Assembly (NCBI RefSeq): GCF_026385485.1
Contig: NZ_JANIDX010000001.1
Coordinates: forward strand, 248,001-312,000
Length of the DNA: 64,000 bases
DNA from: Bombella pollinis
GTDB taxonomy: Bacteria; Pseudomonadota; Alphaproteobacteria; Acetobacterales; Acetobacteraceae
Direction of reading: 5' to 3'
In this document: piece by piece, positions 25,583-34,164 of the stretch
Layout of the letters: every line of letters begins with the position of its first letter
Position numbering within the stretch: the stretch's first letter is position 1
Translations under genes and position numbers: made by a program
The notes under the pieces: model-generated
Databases searched by the model: none
Seen by the model: only the letters and a program-made list of their open reading frames with translations
What the model was told of the DNA's origin: nothing

Positions 25583-26875
25583 TCAGCCCTTCTTTAAACG
25601 CTCAGAGAGGCTGAGGGCGTGGGCATCTAACCCTTCCTCCCGTGCCAAAATCACCCCAGCAGGGCCGACCTGTCTCAACCCTTCCATATCTGTCTCGATA
25701 GAGGTTGTCCGTTTCAGGAAGTCATAAACCGAAAGGCCAGAGGCAAAACGGGCCGTGCGGCTTGTCGGCAGAACATGATTCGGCCCACCAACATAATCCC
25801 CTACGGCCTCTGGGCAGAACCGCCCCATAAAGATAGCCCCTGCATGGCGGACCTTCTGGCTAAAGGCCCGTGGTTCATCCAACAGCACCTCCAAATGCTC
25901 TGGGGCGAACTCATTCACCACATCAGCAGCCTCATCTTCGCTATGAACAATCACCACAGCCCCGCAATCTGCCCAACTTTTCCGCGCAATATCTGCACGG
26001 GGAAGGGTCTTTAACTCCGCCTCAACCGCAGCGATGACCTTATCAGCAAAGGCTTCATCCTGCGTAATCAGCACTGATTGTGCCTGCTCATCATGTTCAG
26101 CTTGGGCGAGGAGGTCAATCGCGACAAGGCGCGGGTCATTCTTCCCATCCGCGACCACCACAACCTCGGATGGCCCGGCGATGCTATCAATCCCCACATG
26201 GCCAAAAACTTGCCGCTTCGCCTCTGCTACAAACGCATTACCCGGCCCTACGATACGGTCCACCGGGGCGATGCTCTGCGTGCCATAGGCCAAAGCCCCT
26301 ACCGCTTGCGCCCCGCCAACACGGTAAATCTCCGTCACACCACAAAGGCGCGCGGCCTCCATCACGAGCGGATTCAGCACGCCATCTGGCGTTGGCACGC
26401 ACATCGCCAACCGCTTCACCCCCGCAACATGCGCTGGTAGAGCATTCATCAACACAGAGGAGGGATAAGCCGCCTTCCCACCGGGGACATAAAGCCCTGC
26501 CGCATCGAGCGGTGTCCAGCGCATCCCCAAACGCAAGCCTGCCTCATCCGTATAATCAAGGTCTTTAGGGAGCTGCGCTTCATGAAAGGCCCGAATCCGC
26601 TTTGCTGCAAAGGCCAGAGCCTCCTTTGTCTCCGGCGCAACACGCGCAGCGGTTTCGGCAATCTCTGCCTCACTAATGCGTAGCTGCCCTGCCTCCAATG
26701 TGAGGCGGTCAAACCGCGCTGTATAAGCACAAAGGGCCTCATCACCCCGCTTTTGCACATCTGCCAGAATCGCACGCACAGGCTCTGCGACAGAGCCGCT
26801 TTGCTCTCCCCGGCGAGCCAAAACCGCCTTTAAATGCGCCTTAAACTCTGACGATGCGGTATCAAGACGCTTCAT
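25583..26875 (-). CDS. hisD: Histidinol dehydrogenase
   Basis: Last enzyme of histidine synthesis: a two-step NAD-dependent oxidation of histidinol to histidine with Zn. 430 residues. Conserved blocks include G-L-Y-V-P-G-G-K-A-A-Y-P-S-S-V, R-V-G-G-A-Q-A-V-G-A-L-A-Y-G-T, I-D-S-I-A-G-P-S-E, A-Q-A-E-H-D and F-A-P-E-H-L-E. The ATG at 26875 shares one base with the hisG stop (TGATG), so translation is coupled; the GTG at 26884 would overlap hisG further and is less likely. Confidence 0.95.
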   Translation of the reverse strand: MKRLDTASSEFKAHLKAVLARRGEQSGSVAEPVRAILADVQKRGDEALCAYTARFDRLTLEAGQLRISEAEIAETAARVAPETKEALAFAAKRIRAFHEAQLPKDLDYTDEAGLRLGMRWTPLDAAGLYVPGGKAAYPSSVLMNALPAHVAGVKRLAMCVPTPDGVLNPLVMEAARLCGVTEIYRVGGAQAVGALAYGTQSIAPVDRIVGPGNAFVAEAKRQVFGHVGIDSIAGPSEVVVVADGKNDPRLVAIDLLAQAEHDEQAQSVLITQDEAFADKVIAAVEAELKTLPRADIARKSWADCGAVVIVHSEDEAADVVNEFAPEHLEVLLDEPRAFSQKVRHAGAIFMGRFCPEAVGDYVGGPNHVLPTSRTARFASGLSVYDFLKRTTSIETDMEGLRQVGPAGVILAREEGLDAHALSLSERLKKG

Positions 26876-27570
26876 CAAGCACACTCCCCTTGCTGCATAG
26901 ATTGCGCCACAGCCGCCCGGAAACGCTCAATCAAAAGCCCGACTTCCTCCGGTCGCGTCTTTAAGGCGATACGATTTACAATCAACCGGCTTGTAATATG
27001 CGCAATCGTCTCAACCTCCTCCAACCCATTAGCCCGCAAGGTCGAGCCGGTATCGACAAGGTCCACAATCACATCGGCCATATCAAGGGCTGGGGCAAGC
27101 TCCATCGCCCCATGGAGATGCACAATCTCCGCATTCACCGCGCGCGAGGCAAAATGACGCCGCGCAATGGCCGGATATTTTGTGGCCACACGCAAGCGGG
27201 ACCGCCCCTCTGGCGGCTCATCCTCCCCACTCCCTTTAGGCCGCGCAACAGCGATACGACACCCGCCTATCCCAAGGTCTAGCGGGGCATAAAGGTCGGG
27301 GTAGTCAAACTCCATCAGCACATCAGCCCCGCAGACGCCAATGTCCGCCCCGCCATAAGCCACAAAGGTAGCAACATCAAAAGACCGCACCCGCACGACG
27401 TCCAAATCCGGGCTAGAGGTCGGAAAACGCAAACGGCGGCTGCTCTCATCAAGGCAATCTTGTGCTGGTTCAAAGCCTGTATGATGCAACACAGGGCGCA
27501 AAGCTTTAAGAATCCGCCCCTTTGGGAGGGCCAGAATAAGCGGCGTTTTTACCTGCGTTTCACTCATCAT
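26875..27570 (-). CDS. hisG: ATP phosphoribosyltransferase, short form
   Basis: First enzyme of histidine synthesis (ATP + PRPP). At 231 residues it is the short HisG form, which in other bacteria works as a hetero-octamer with the HisRS-like HisZ; HisZ is not in this window. Motifs are L-A-L-P-K-G-R-I at the start, G-G-A-D-I-G-V-C-G-A-D-V-L, and the PRPP loop I-V-D-L-V-D-T-G-S-T-L-R-A-N-G-L. The ATG at 27570 follows AGGAG by 6 bases. It is the first his gene of the hisG-hisD pair, 45 bases after gmk. Confidence 0.93.
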   Translation of the reverse strand: MMSETQVKTPLILALPKGRILKALRPVLHHTGFEPAQDCLDESSRRLRFPTSSPDLDVVRVRSFDVATFVAYGGADIGVCGADVLMEFDYPDLYAPLDLGIGGCRIAVARPKGSGEDEPPEGRSRLRVATKYPAIARRHFASRAVNAEIVHLHGAMELAPALDMADVIVDLVDTGSTLRANGLEEVETIAHITSRLIVNRIALKTRPEEVGLLIERFRAAVAQSMQQGECA

Positions 27571-27615
27571 TTACGCTCCTGCTCACATAACCTCCCCAGC
27601 TTAGCAAAGCCCAGC

Positions 27616-28239
27616 CTACCCCGCTACAGGCCAGAGAGCCTCTAGGTCCTTCCTGCGGGCACGGGCTAGCCGATTCGCCACAAGGACAGACCGTGCCTCC
27701 GCAACCGCTTTATCCAAATCATCATTGACCAACACATAATCAAACTCTGGCCAATGAGACATCTCGCCCATAGCGGCCTTCATGCGGGAGGCAATTTCCG
27801 CATCGCCATCGGTCTTACGCCCCCGTAAACGGGCTTCTAATTCCTCCAAAGAGGGCGGTAGAACAAACAACCCCACTACATCATCTGCCATGGCCTGACG
27901 CATCAGACGATGGCCTTGCCAATCAATATCCAAAATCACATCCCGCCCAGCGGCAAGAGCAGCTTCTAACGGGGCACGGGGGGTGCCATAGCCACGGCCA
28001 AACACTTCTGCCCATTCCAGCAACTCCCCCGCTTCGGCCATGCGGCGGAAGGTTGGCATATCACGGAAGTAATAATGCACCCCTTCTTCCTCACCGGGGC
28101 GAGGTGCGCGCGTTGTGACAGAAATAGAGGTAAAGATAGTCGGATCGGCCTCACGCAGAGCTTGCGCTATGGTGGATTTTCCCGCCCCTGAAGGCGCAGA
28201 AATAACCAAACACACACCCCGCCGTGATGGCTTTGCCAT
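27616..28239 (-). CDS. gmk: Guanylate kinase
   Basis: Phosphorylates GMP to GDP. 207 residues with P-loop S-A-P-S-G-A-G-K-S-T at about 12-21, then the GMP-binding S-V-T-T-R-A-P-R-P-G-E and H-Y-Y-F segments, and D-I-D-W-Q-G. The start ATG at 28239 has GAGGGG upstream. It is followed by hisG-hisD on the same strand and may be transcribed with them. It is divergent from the pqq operon, so 28240-28470 must hold promoters for both directions. Confidence 0.95.
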   Translation of the reverse strand: MAKPSRRGVCLVISAPSGAGKSTIAQALREADPTIFTSISVTTRAPRPGEEEGVHYYFRDMPTFRRMAEAGELLEWAEVFGRGYGTPRAPLEAALAAGRDVILDIDWQGHRLMRQAMADDVVGLFVLPPSLEELEARLRGRKTDGDAEIASRMKAAMGEMSHWPEFDYVLVNDDLDKAVAEARSVLVANRLARARRKDLEALWPVAG

Positions 28240-28426
28240 AACATCCCCTCGCTTGATATTTTATAATCCGCCTCATGTGCCAGAAAAAAAGCCCCATGAC
28301 CAGCAACCCCTTTATCAGGCTAAACACGATAGTTTTACGTTACGCTGCGGTTTCTACTGGCCTTTTTGGTTAAGTTTGCTTTATCCTCCCAATGGGGAGC
28401 TTCCCTAAAGAAGGGACACGCTCACC

Positions 28427-28446
28427 CTTGTGCAGCCTTGCACAAG
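28427..28446 (+). promoter_or_regulatory. Perfect inverted repeat in pqqA leader
   Basis: CTTGTGCA (28427-28434) and TGCACAAG (28439-28446) form a perfect 8-bp inverted repeat with a 4-base centre. It ends 24 bases before pqqA and just upstream of its ribosome site (AAGGAG, 28458-28463). It could be a dimeric repressor site or a leader hairpin that protects the short pqqA message. Confidence 0.5.
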
Positions 28447-28470
28447 TCACGCTACATAAGGAGTACCATC

Positions 28471-28551
28471 ATGGCATGGAACACACCGAAAGTAACCGAA
28501 ATCCCCTTGGGCGGCGAAATCAACTCTTATGTCTGCGGCGAGACGAAATAA
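28471..28551 (+). CDS. pqqA: PQQ precursor peptide PqqA
   Basis: A 26-residue ribosomal precursor of pyrroloquinoline quinone. The conserved Glu16 and Tyr20, whose side chains are cross-linked by PqqE, are present as E-I-N-S-Y with the usual three-residue gap. The peptide starts M-A-W-N-T-P-K and ends C-G-E-T-K. The ATG at 28471 has AAGGAG 7 bases upstream. It is the first gene of the operon. A stable hairpin separates it from pqqB, as expected for a gene needed in excess over the enzymes. Confidence 0.95.
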   Translation: MAWNTPKVTEIPLGGEINSYVCGETK

Positions 28552-28572
28552 CCTCTCCGCAGCCATGCGTTT

Positions 28573-28607
28573 AGGGTGGTAGGCCCCTTTTTACAGCCTG
28601 CCACCCT
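28573..28607 (+). terminator. pqqA-pqqB intergenic hairpin
   Basis: AGGGTGGTAGGC (28573-28584) pairs with GCCTGCCACCCT (28596-28607) along 12 positions with one G-U pair. No U run follows. This fits a partial terminator or 3'-end stabiliser that lowers pqqB-E expression relative to pqqA; such elements are known in other pqq operons. Confidence 0.65.
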
Positions 28608-28699
28608 ATCCATGCGCCTCCCCAAAGCTGCGTAGTCATAATACAGGCTCAAAACGGTATCGGCGCATCAGCCAGACACAACCATAAGAGGCCATCCTC

Positions 28700-29617
28700 A
28701 TGCTTGATGTCATTATTTTAGGGGCCGGTGCGGGGGGAGGCTTCCCACAATGGAACTCCGCCGCAAAAGGCTGCCTCCTCGCCAGAGAAGGCAAAAAGGC
28801 CAAAGCCCGCACGCAAGCCTCCCTCGCCGTAAGTGGGGATGGGCAGCATTGGTTCCTCCTCAATGCCTCACCAGACCTCCGCCAGCAGATTCTCGCTACC
28901 CCGGCTTTACATCAAACAGGGGCTATGCGCGGTACCCCCATCCAAGGGGTCATCCTTGCTGGGGCGGAAATTGATGCCATTACCGGGCTGCTCACCCTCC
29001 GCGAGCGTGAACCTTTCACCCTTATGGGCAGCCCTTCCACTCTCGCTCAACTCGACCGCAACCCCATTTTTGAAGCCCTAGATCGCAGCATCATCCCCCG
29101 CCTCCCCCTCACCGAGGGTGCGCCTGTGCCGCTCTTGCTGAAAGATGGTTCTCCTTCTGGTTTGATGCTGGAAGTCTTTACCGTGCCGGGCAAAGCCCCG
29201 CTTTATGTGGAGCATGAAGGCACAAAACCCGATGATACGCTTGGCCTTGCCCTCTCTGATGGGCAGAAAACGATGCTTTTCATCCCCGGCTGTGCGGAAA
29301 TCACCCCCGCCCTTAAAGAGCGTGTCAGCCATGCAGACCTTCTCTTTTTTGATGGCACACTCTGGCATGATGATGAGATGATTCGCGCCGGGCTAAGCCC
29401 CAAAAGCGGGCATCGCATGGGCCATGTCTCTGTAAATGAAGCCGATGGCCCCCTCGCGCAATTTGCCCATTGCACGAAGCCGCAGAAGGTCTTCATCCAT
29501 ATCAATAACTCCAACCCCATCTTACTAGATGATAGCCCCCAACATCACACTGCTAAACAAGCTGGCTGGATTGTGGGGGAAGATGGGATGCGCTTTCAAC
29601 TAAAGGCCGAATCATGA
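28700..29617 (+). CDS. pqqB: PQQ biosynthesis protein PqqB
   Basis: A 305-residue metallo-beta-lactamase-fold protein required for PQQ production; work on other species indicates it hydroxylates the cross-linked tyrosine with iron. The start L-G-A-G-A-G-G-G-F-P-Q-W-N is the PqqB signature, with N-A-S-P-D-L-R-Q-Q-I and a D-G-T-L-W-H-D-D-E segment further on. The G-H-R-M-G-H-V-S stretch is near the C terminus. It overlaps pqqC by four bases (ATGA). Confidence 0.95.
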   Translation: MLDVIILGAGAGGGFPQWNSAAKGCLLAREGKKAKARTQASLAVSGDGQHWFLLNASPDLRQQILATPALHQTGAMRGTPIQGVILAGAEIDAITGLLTLREREPFTLMGSPSTLAQLDRNPIFEALDRSIIPRLPLTEGAPVPLLLKDGSPSGLMLEVFTVPGKAPLYVEHEGTKPDDTLGLALSDGQKTMLFIPGCAEITPALKERVSHADLLFFDGTLWHDDEMIRAGLSPKSGHRMGHVSVNEADGPLAQFAHCTKPQKVFIHINNSNPILLDDSPQHHTAKQAGWIVGEDGMRFQLKAES

Positions 29618-30345
29618 GCACTCTCCTCACACCAGATGAACTTGAAGCCCGCCTCCGTGCCATCGGGGCAGAACGCTATCACCGCCAACATCCGCTCCAT
29701 AAAGCGATGTATGAAGGCAAGCTGACCAAAGGGCAGCTCCAAGCCTGGGCCTTAAACCGCTATTACTACCAAGCGCAGATTCCCAAAAAAGACGCAACCC
29801 TCCTCGCTCGCCTCCCCACGACTGAACTCCGCCGGGAATGGCGACGCCGTATTGAAGACCATGACGGCACCGCCTCCAGCCCCGGCGGGATTGCACGCTG
29901 GCTAAAGCTGACGAGCGGATTAGGGCTGGATGATGCTTATGTAGAAAGCCTTGAGGGCCTCCTACCAGCAACACTCTTTGCGGTAGATGCTTATGTAGCC
30001 TTTGTGCGCGACCGCTCCATACTCGCTGCCATTGCCTCCTCCTTAACGGAGCTTTTCTCCCCCACCATCATTGGAGAGCGTATGGAGGGGATGCTCCGTA
30101 ATTATTCTTATATCTCGGAGGAGACTTTGGCCTATTTCAAGCCGCGTCTCACCCAAGCCCCGCAGGATTCCACCTTCGCGCTTAATTACGTCAAAACCCA
30201 TGCCCGCACGCCAGAGCAACAGCAAGAAGTTCTTCACGCATTAGAGTTTAAATGCGCTATCCTCTGGCAACTTCTGGATGCGCTGGACCACGCTTATGTA
30301 GAAGGCAACATCCCCCCCGGTGCCTTTGTGCCAGACATCCCCTAA
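29614..30345 (+). CDS. pqqC: PQQ synthase PqqC
   Basis: Final enzyme of the pathway: cofactor-free ring closure and eight-electron oxidation to PQQ. A 243-residue all-helical protein with typical motifs: Y-H-x-x-H-P-L-H-K-A-M, L-N-R-Y-Y-Y-Q-A-Q-I-P-K-K-D, and E-R-M-E-G-M-L-R-N-Y. Its ATG overlaps the pqqB stop. pqqD follows after 26 bases. Confidence 0.95.
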   Translation: MSTLLTPDELEARLRAIGAERYHRQHPLHKAMYEGKLTKGQLQAWALNRYYYQAQIPKKDATLLARLPTTELRREWRRRIEDHDGTASSPGGIARWLKLTSGLGLDDAYVESLEGLLPATLFAVDAYVAFVRDRSILAAIASSLTELFSPTIIGERMEGMLRNYSYISEETLAYFKPRLTQAPQDSTFALNYVKTHARTPEQQQEVLHALEFKCAILWQLLDALDHAYVEGNIPPGAFVPDIP

Positions 30346-30371
30346 CATCCCCAACCGCCTGAAAGACCCCT

Positions 30372-30668
30372 ATGCCCAGCCCCGCATCGCCCCCCATCGT
30401 GACTGAAGACTCGTGCCCCGGTTTCAGCCGTGGGTATCGCCTCCAACATGATAAAGTGCGGGAGCAATGGGTCATTCAGGCCCCAGAGCGGGCCTTCCTT
30501 GCCGATGCAATCGCTGTGGCCATCCTCCAAGAGCTTGATGGCCATACCTCCATCAGCACCATCATCGACCGCCTCGCCGAACGCTATCAAGCCCCACGCG
30601 CGCAGATTGCAGCCGATGTTCTCGCCCTTTTATCCGACCTAACTGAAAAGCGGATTCTCCGCCTGTGA
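30372..30668 (+). CDS. pqqD: PQQ peptide chaperone PqqD
   Basis: A 98-residue winged-helix (RRE-type) chaperone that binds PqqA and presents it to PqqE. F-S-R-G-Y-R-L-Q-H-D near 20-29 and the final helices with T-S-I-S-T-I-I-D-R-L-A fit the family. Its stop overlaps the GTG start of pqqE by four bases (GTGA), as expected for partners that form a complex. Confidence 0.93.
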   Translation: MPSPASPPIVTEDSCPGFSRGYRLQHDKVREQWVIQAPERAFLADAIAVAILQELDGHTSISTIIDRLAERYQAPRAQIAADVLALLSDLTEKRILRL

Positions 30669-31777
30669 GTACACCTCGCCCCCCTGCCCCGATGAGCTTA
30701 CTGGCAGAGCTGACCCATCGCTGCCCGCTCTCCTGCCCTTATTGCTCCAACCCCCTCGAGCTTGAACGCAAAGCGCAAGAGCTTGAGACGCAAGACTGGC
30801 TCCGCATTTTGGAAGAAGCCGCCGCTATGGGGGTGTTGCAGGTTCATTTTTCTGGCGGGGAGCCTATGGCCCGCCCAGACCTTTATACGCTCATCGCCCA
30901 TGCGCATAAGCTTAATCTCTATACCAACCTCATTACCTCTGGCGTCCTCATCACCGCTCAAAGCATGAAGCAGCTTGATGAAAGCGGGCTAGACCATGTC
31001 CAACTCTCCTTCCAAGACACCGACCATGCAGAGGCCGACCGGCTCAGTGACTTCCCCCAAGTCCAACCCCGTAAACTGGAAGCCGCCCAACTTATCAGGG
31101 CGGCGGGGATTCCCCTTACGCTGAACTTCGTCCTCCAAAAAGCTAATATTTCCCGTATTCCTGCCATGTTTGCCCTTGCCCGCCAGCTTGATGCCCAACG
31201 GGTGGAGATGGCTCATACGCAATATTACGGTTGGGCTCTCAAAAACCGCGCTGCCTTGCTCCCCTCCCGCGCACAGCTAGAGGAAGCCGCACATTATGTC
31301 GCGCAGGAGGAGGCCAAAGGCGGCTTAGCCATTGACTACGTCACACCCGATTATTATGCCGACCGCCCCAAACCCTGCATGGGCGGTTGGGGGCAACGCT
31401 TCCTCAATATTTCACCCTCTGGCCATGTTCTGCCCTGCCATGCAGCAGAGACCATCCCCGCCCTCCACTTTGACTCCGTGCGGGAGCGGTCCCTTAGCGA
31501 TATTTGGTATCACTCCCGCGCTTTTACCCTCTTTCGTGGCACAGCATGGATGCCAGAGCCCTGCGCCTCTTGCGTACGCAAAGAGATTGACTGGGGCGGC
31601 TGCCGCTGCCAAGCCCTCGCCCTGCTCGGCGATGCCACACAAACCGACCCTGTTTGCACCCTCTCCCCCCACCGTCATCTCATTGATGACGCCATTGCCG
31701 AAGCCGAAAAAACCGACACTCAACACTTTATGTACCGCCGCATGGGGGCTGCCTCTTTGCAGAAAACACGCCCCTAA
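30665..31777 (+). CDS. pqqE: Radical SAM enzyme PqqE
   Basis: Cross-links Glu and Tyr of PqqA. The radical-SAM cluster C-x3-C-x2-C is at Cys20, Cys24 and Cys27 (R-C-P-L-S-C-P-Y-C), followed by F-S-G-G-E-P near residue 60. The C-terminal SPASM cysteines are visible as K-P-C-M-G-G-W-G, P-C-H-A-A and C-A-S-C-x11-C-R-C. 370 residues, starting with GTG at 30665. A hairpin follows the stop and ends the operon. Confidence 0.95.
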   Translation: MSTPRPPAPMSLLAELTHRCPLSCPYCSNPLELERKAQELETQDWLRILEEAAAMGVLQVHFSGGEPMARPDLYTLIAHAHKLNLYTNLITSGVLITAQSMKQLDESGLDHVQLSFQDTDHAEADRLSDFPQVQPRKLEAAQLIRAAGIPLTLNFVLQKANISRIPAMFALARQLDAQRVEMAHTQYYGWALKNRAALLPSRAQLEEAAHYVAQEEAKGGLAIDYVTPDYYADRPKPCMGGWGQRFLNISPSGHVLPCHAAETIPALHFDSVRERSLSDIWYHSRAFTLFRGTAWMPEPCASCVRKEIDWGGCRCQALALLGDATQTDPVCTLSPHRHLIDDAIAEAEKTDTQHFMYRRMGAASLQKTRP

Positions 31778-31807
31778 CCTTGCACTCCCCAGATAGACTC
31801 CCTAAGA

Positions 31808-31825
31808 GGGGGCATCTCCCCCTTT
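31808..31825 (+). terminator. Terminator-like hairpin after pqqE
   Basis: GGGGG (31808-31812) pairs with CCCCC (31818-31822) around CATCT and is followed by TTT. It ends directly at the ATG of the next gene (31826), so it may both end the pqq mRNA and mask that gene's Shine-Dalgarno region. Confidence 0.55.
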
Positions 31826-32644
31826 ATGGACCCCAGCATGAACGCCCCAGATATCAGCATCATCATCCCCTGCTATAATGAGGTCGAGAATGTCGCTCCT
31901 CTGGTAGAGGCTCTTGAGGGCGTTCTAACAGATGTGGCGTGGGAAGTTGTTTTTGTTGATGATAACTCCCCCGATGGCACGATGAAGGCCGTTCGCAAGC
32001 TGGCAGAAACGAAACCTTATGTGCGTGGCATCCTGCGCATTGGGCGGCGTGGGCTATCCTCCGCTGTGATTGAAGGGGCTTTAAGTGCCTCCGCCCCCAT
32101 CATCGCTGTGATGGATGGTGACCTCCAGCATGATGAAACCTGCTTGCGTGAGATGATCACAGCCCTCCAAACCGACCGTGCCGACATTGCGGTTGCGAGC
32201 CGTCATATCAAAGGGGGAAGTAATGAGGGCCTCTCCAACGGGTGGCGGCGTTTCCTCTCCAATGCGGGCATCTGGGCAGCACAATGGCTCCTAAACGTCC
32301 CCCTCACCGACCCGATGAGCGGCTTTTTCGCCGTCAAGCGCACGGTCTTTACACAACGTGCCCCTTTCCTCGATGGCCATGGCTTTAAAATCCTGCTGGA
32401 CCTCATGATTGCGCGGAAGGAGCCGCTTCGCATCCATGAAGTCCCCATGACATTCCGCAATCGCGCTCATGGGGAGAGCAAGCTAGATTCCAGCGTCATG
32501 TTCATTTTTGCGCAAAATCTGGCTAAGAATAGCTTCCGCCGCCGCCCCGCCCTCGCTTATGGGGCCGTAGGCTTAGCTGGGCTTGGCATAGCAGTGGGGC
32601 TTAAAGCTCTATGCACCCGCTGCCGCCATTCATCATCCTCATAA
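31826..32644 (+). CDS. Family 2 glycosyltransferase, DPM1-like
   Basis: A 272-residue GT-A glycosyltransferase resembling dolichol/polyprenyl-phosphate mannose synthases. It should load a hexose onto undecaprenyl phosphate at the cytoplasmic face of the membrane. The start I-I-I-P-C-Y-N-E-V-E-N-V is followed by V-D-D-N-S-P-D-G-T, the M-D-G-D-L-Q-H-D metal motif and R-H-I-K-G-G-S-N-E-G. A short hydrophobic helix lies near the C terminus (about 240-260) instead of the long GtrA-like tail. Either ATG at 31826 or 31838 could start it. It is convergent with the rhamnose operon. Confidence 0.85.
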   Translation: MDPSMNAPDISIIIPCYNEVENVAPLVEALEGVLTDVAWEVVFVDDNSPDGTMKAVRKLAETKPYVRGILRIGRRGLSSAVIEGALSASAPIIAVMDGDLQHDETCLREMITALQTDRADIAVASRHIKGGSNEGLSNGWRRFLSNAGIWAAQWLLNVPLTDPMSGFFAVKRTVFTQRAPFLDGHGFKILLDLMIARKEPLRIHEVPMTFRNRAHGESKLDSSVMFIFAQNLAKNSFRRRPALAYGAVGLAGLGIAVGLKALCTRCRHSSSS

Positions 32645-32657
32645 ACCAACCACGCGC

Positions 32658-33548
32658 TTAGGCGGGTTTATGCAACAACGCCTTCACCACGCGCGCCACG
32701 CTCTCCTGCCAATGCGGCAAACGCACCCCAAAAACACGCTGAAGCTTGCTATTATCCAGCCGGGAATCCGCAGGACGTGCCGCCGGAGTTGGCCAATCTG
32801 CTGTTGTGATAGCCTCCATCCCCGGCATAGGCTGACCATATTGTACCGCTTGCTCTAGCGCATAATGAGCCAGCTCATACCATGTGGCCTCACCAGCCCC
32901 ACTCGCATGGAAGATACCCGCATAAGCATCCTGCCAACCTGTCTCTTCAATTTTGCGCAGAATCTCTAAAATAACGGCCGCTAAATCATCCGATGATGTT
33001 GGATTCCCCCTCTGGTCCCCCACAACGCGCAGATGAGGAGCCTTTGCACCCGCATTGAGCATCGTTTTTACAAAGTTCTTCCCATGGTCGGAATACACCC
33101 ATGCCGTCCGCAAAATAATGCTACGCGGTTGGGCCTGCAACACGGCAGCCTCTCCCTCGGCCTTGGTCCTCCCATAAGCCGTTACAGGATGAATCGGATC
33201 ACTCTCTTTATACGGGGCCCCTTTTGTGCCATCAAACACATAATCCGTTGAAACATGGATCAACGGGATACCCCGTTTTGCAGCCTCCTCGGCCAAACGC
33301 GCAGGCCCTGTATGGTTGCCCTGCTTAGCCGCCTCTTGCTCACTCTCGGCAAGGTCCACCGCCGTCCACGCCGCTGCATTGACGATGAAGGCCGGTTTAT
33401 GCGCGTCAATTACCTGCGCTAGGCTCTCTGGCTGTTGCAAATCCGCCTCTGGCCGACCCACCGCAACAACACGCTCTCCTCCCAGCTTCTGCAAAGAGGT
33501 CGCCAACTGGCCCGTACGACCAATGACAAGAATAGAAGGCTTAGCCAT
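32658..33548 (-). CDS. rfbD: dTDP-4-dehydrorhamnose reductase
   Basis: Last step of dTDP-L-rhamnose synthesis (RmlD), an NAD(P)H-dependent short-chain reductase of about 296 residues. Motifs are I-G-R-T-G-Q-L-A near the N terminus, N-A-A-A-W-T-A-V-D, H-V-S-T-D-Y-V-F-D-G and the catalytic Y-G-R-T-K. The ATG at 33548 has GGAGG upstream and starts right before the Rossmann strand; an ATG at 33569 that overlaps the rfbC stop (TAATG) adds 7 residues. It is the last gene of the rfbB-A-C-D operon. Confidence 0.93.
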   Translation of the reverse strand: MAKPSILVIGRTGQLATSLQKLGGERVVAVGRPEADLQQPESLAQVIDAHKPAFIVNAAAWTAVDLAESEQEAAKQGNHTGPARLAEEAAKRGIPLIHVSTDYVFDGTKGAPYKESDPIHPVTAYGRTKAEGEAAVLQAQPRSIILRTAWVYSDHGKNFVKTMLNAGAKAPHLRVVGDQRGNPTSSDDLAAVILEILRKIEETGWQDAYAGIFHASGAGEATWYELAHYALEQAVQYGQPMPGMEAITTADWPTPAARPADSRLDNSKLQRVFGVRLPHWQESVARVVKALLHKPA

Positions 33549-33568
33549 AATCCGCTCCTCCGCTGCCA

Positions 33569-34129
33569 TTATTTGTAGGAAAACCAGCCCGTTGCGGCTT
33601 CAAACGCCGGGGCTTGCTCATCCTTTTCGGACAATACAGCCGCCCCACGCTCTACCGGCCATTCAATACCAATCTGCTCACAATCCCACCGAACAGACCG
33701 CTCAGAGGCCTTATCGTAAAAGCCGGTGCATTTATATTGCACCTCTGTATTCTCCTCAAGCGTAACAAAACCATGCAAAAACCCAACGGGCAACCAAAGC
33801 TGTGCCCAATTCTCAGCGGAAAGCTCCGCCCCGACCCATTGCCCATAAGTCGGCGAGCCTGTGCGTGCATCCACCGCGACATCCCAAATCGCCCCGCGCG
33901 TTACACGCACTAATTTACCCTGCCCATAAGGCTCTAATTGACAATGCAACCCCCGCACGACGCCTTTCTGGCGCGAAAGGCTCTGATTATCCTGCACAAA
34001 AACCTCAGGAATCCCCGCCTCTGCCATAGCCTTTTGGTTATATGTCTCCGAGAAAAACCCTCGATGATCCCCAAAGCGCGCGGGGGTTACTTTCAAAATA
34101 CCGGGGAGGGATAATGCCTCAACCTTCAT
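33569..34129 (-). CDS. rfbC: dTDP-4-dehydrorhamnose 3,5-epimerase
   Basis: RmlC, a cupin epimerase of 186 residues. F-G-D-H-R-G-F-F-S-E near 19-28, Q-D-N-Q-S near 46-50 and V-V-R-G-L-H-C-Q (base His62) are family hallmarks, with L-W-L-P-V-G-F-L-H-G-F further on. The ATG at 34129 has GAGGAG 8 bases upstream; the ATG at 34142-34144 is less well placed. The cell uses it between RfbB and RfbD. Confidence 0.94.
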   Translation of the reverse strand: MKVEALSLPGILKVTPARFGDHRGFFSETYNQKAMAEAGIPEVFVQDNQSLSRQKGVVRGLHCQLEPYGQGKLVRVTRGAIWDVAVDARTGSPTYGQWVGAELSAENWAQLWLPVGFLHGFVTLEENTEVQYKCTGFYDKASERSVRWDCEQIGIEWPVERGAAVLSEKDEQAPAFEAATGWFSYK

Positions 34130-34164
34130 CACATTGCTCCTCATTTACCTTATTCATGCCACCC

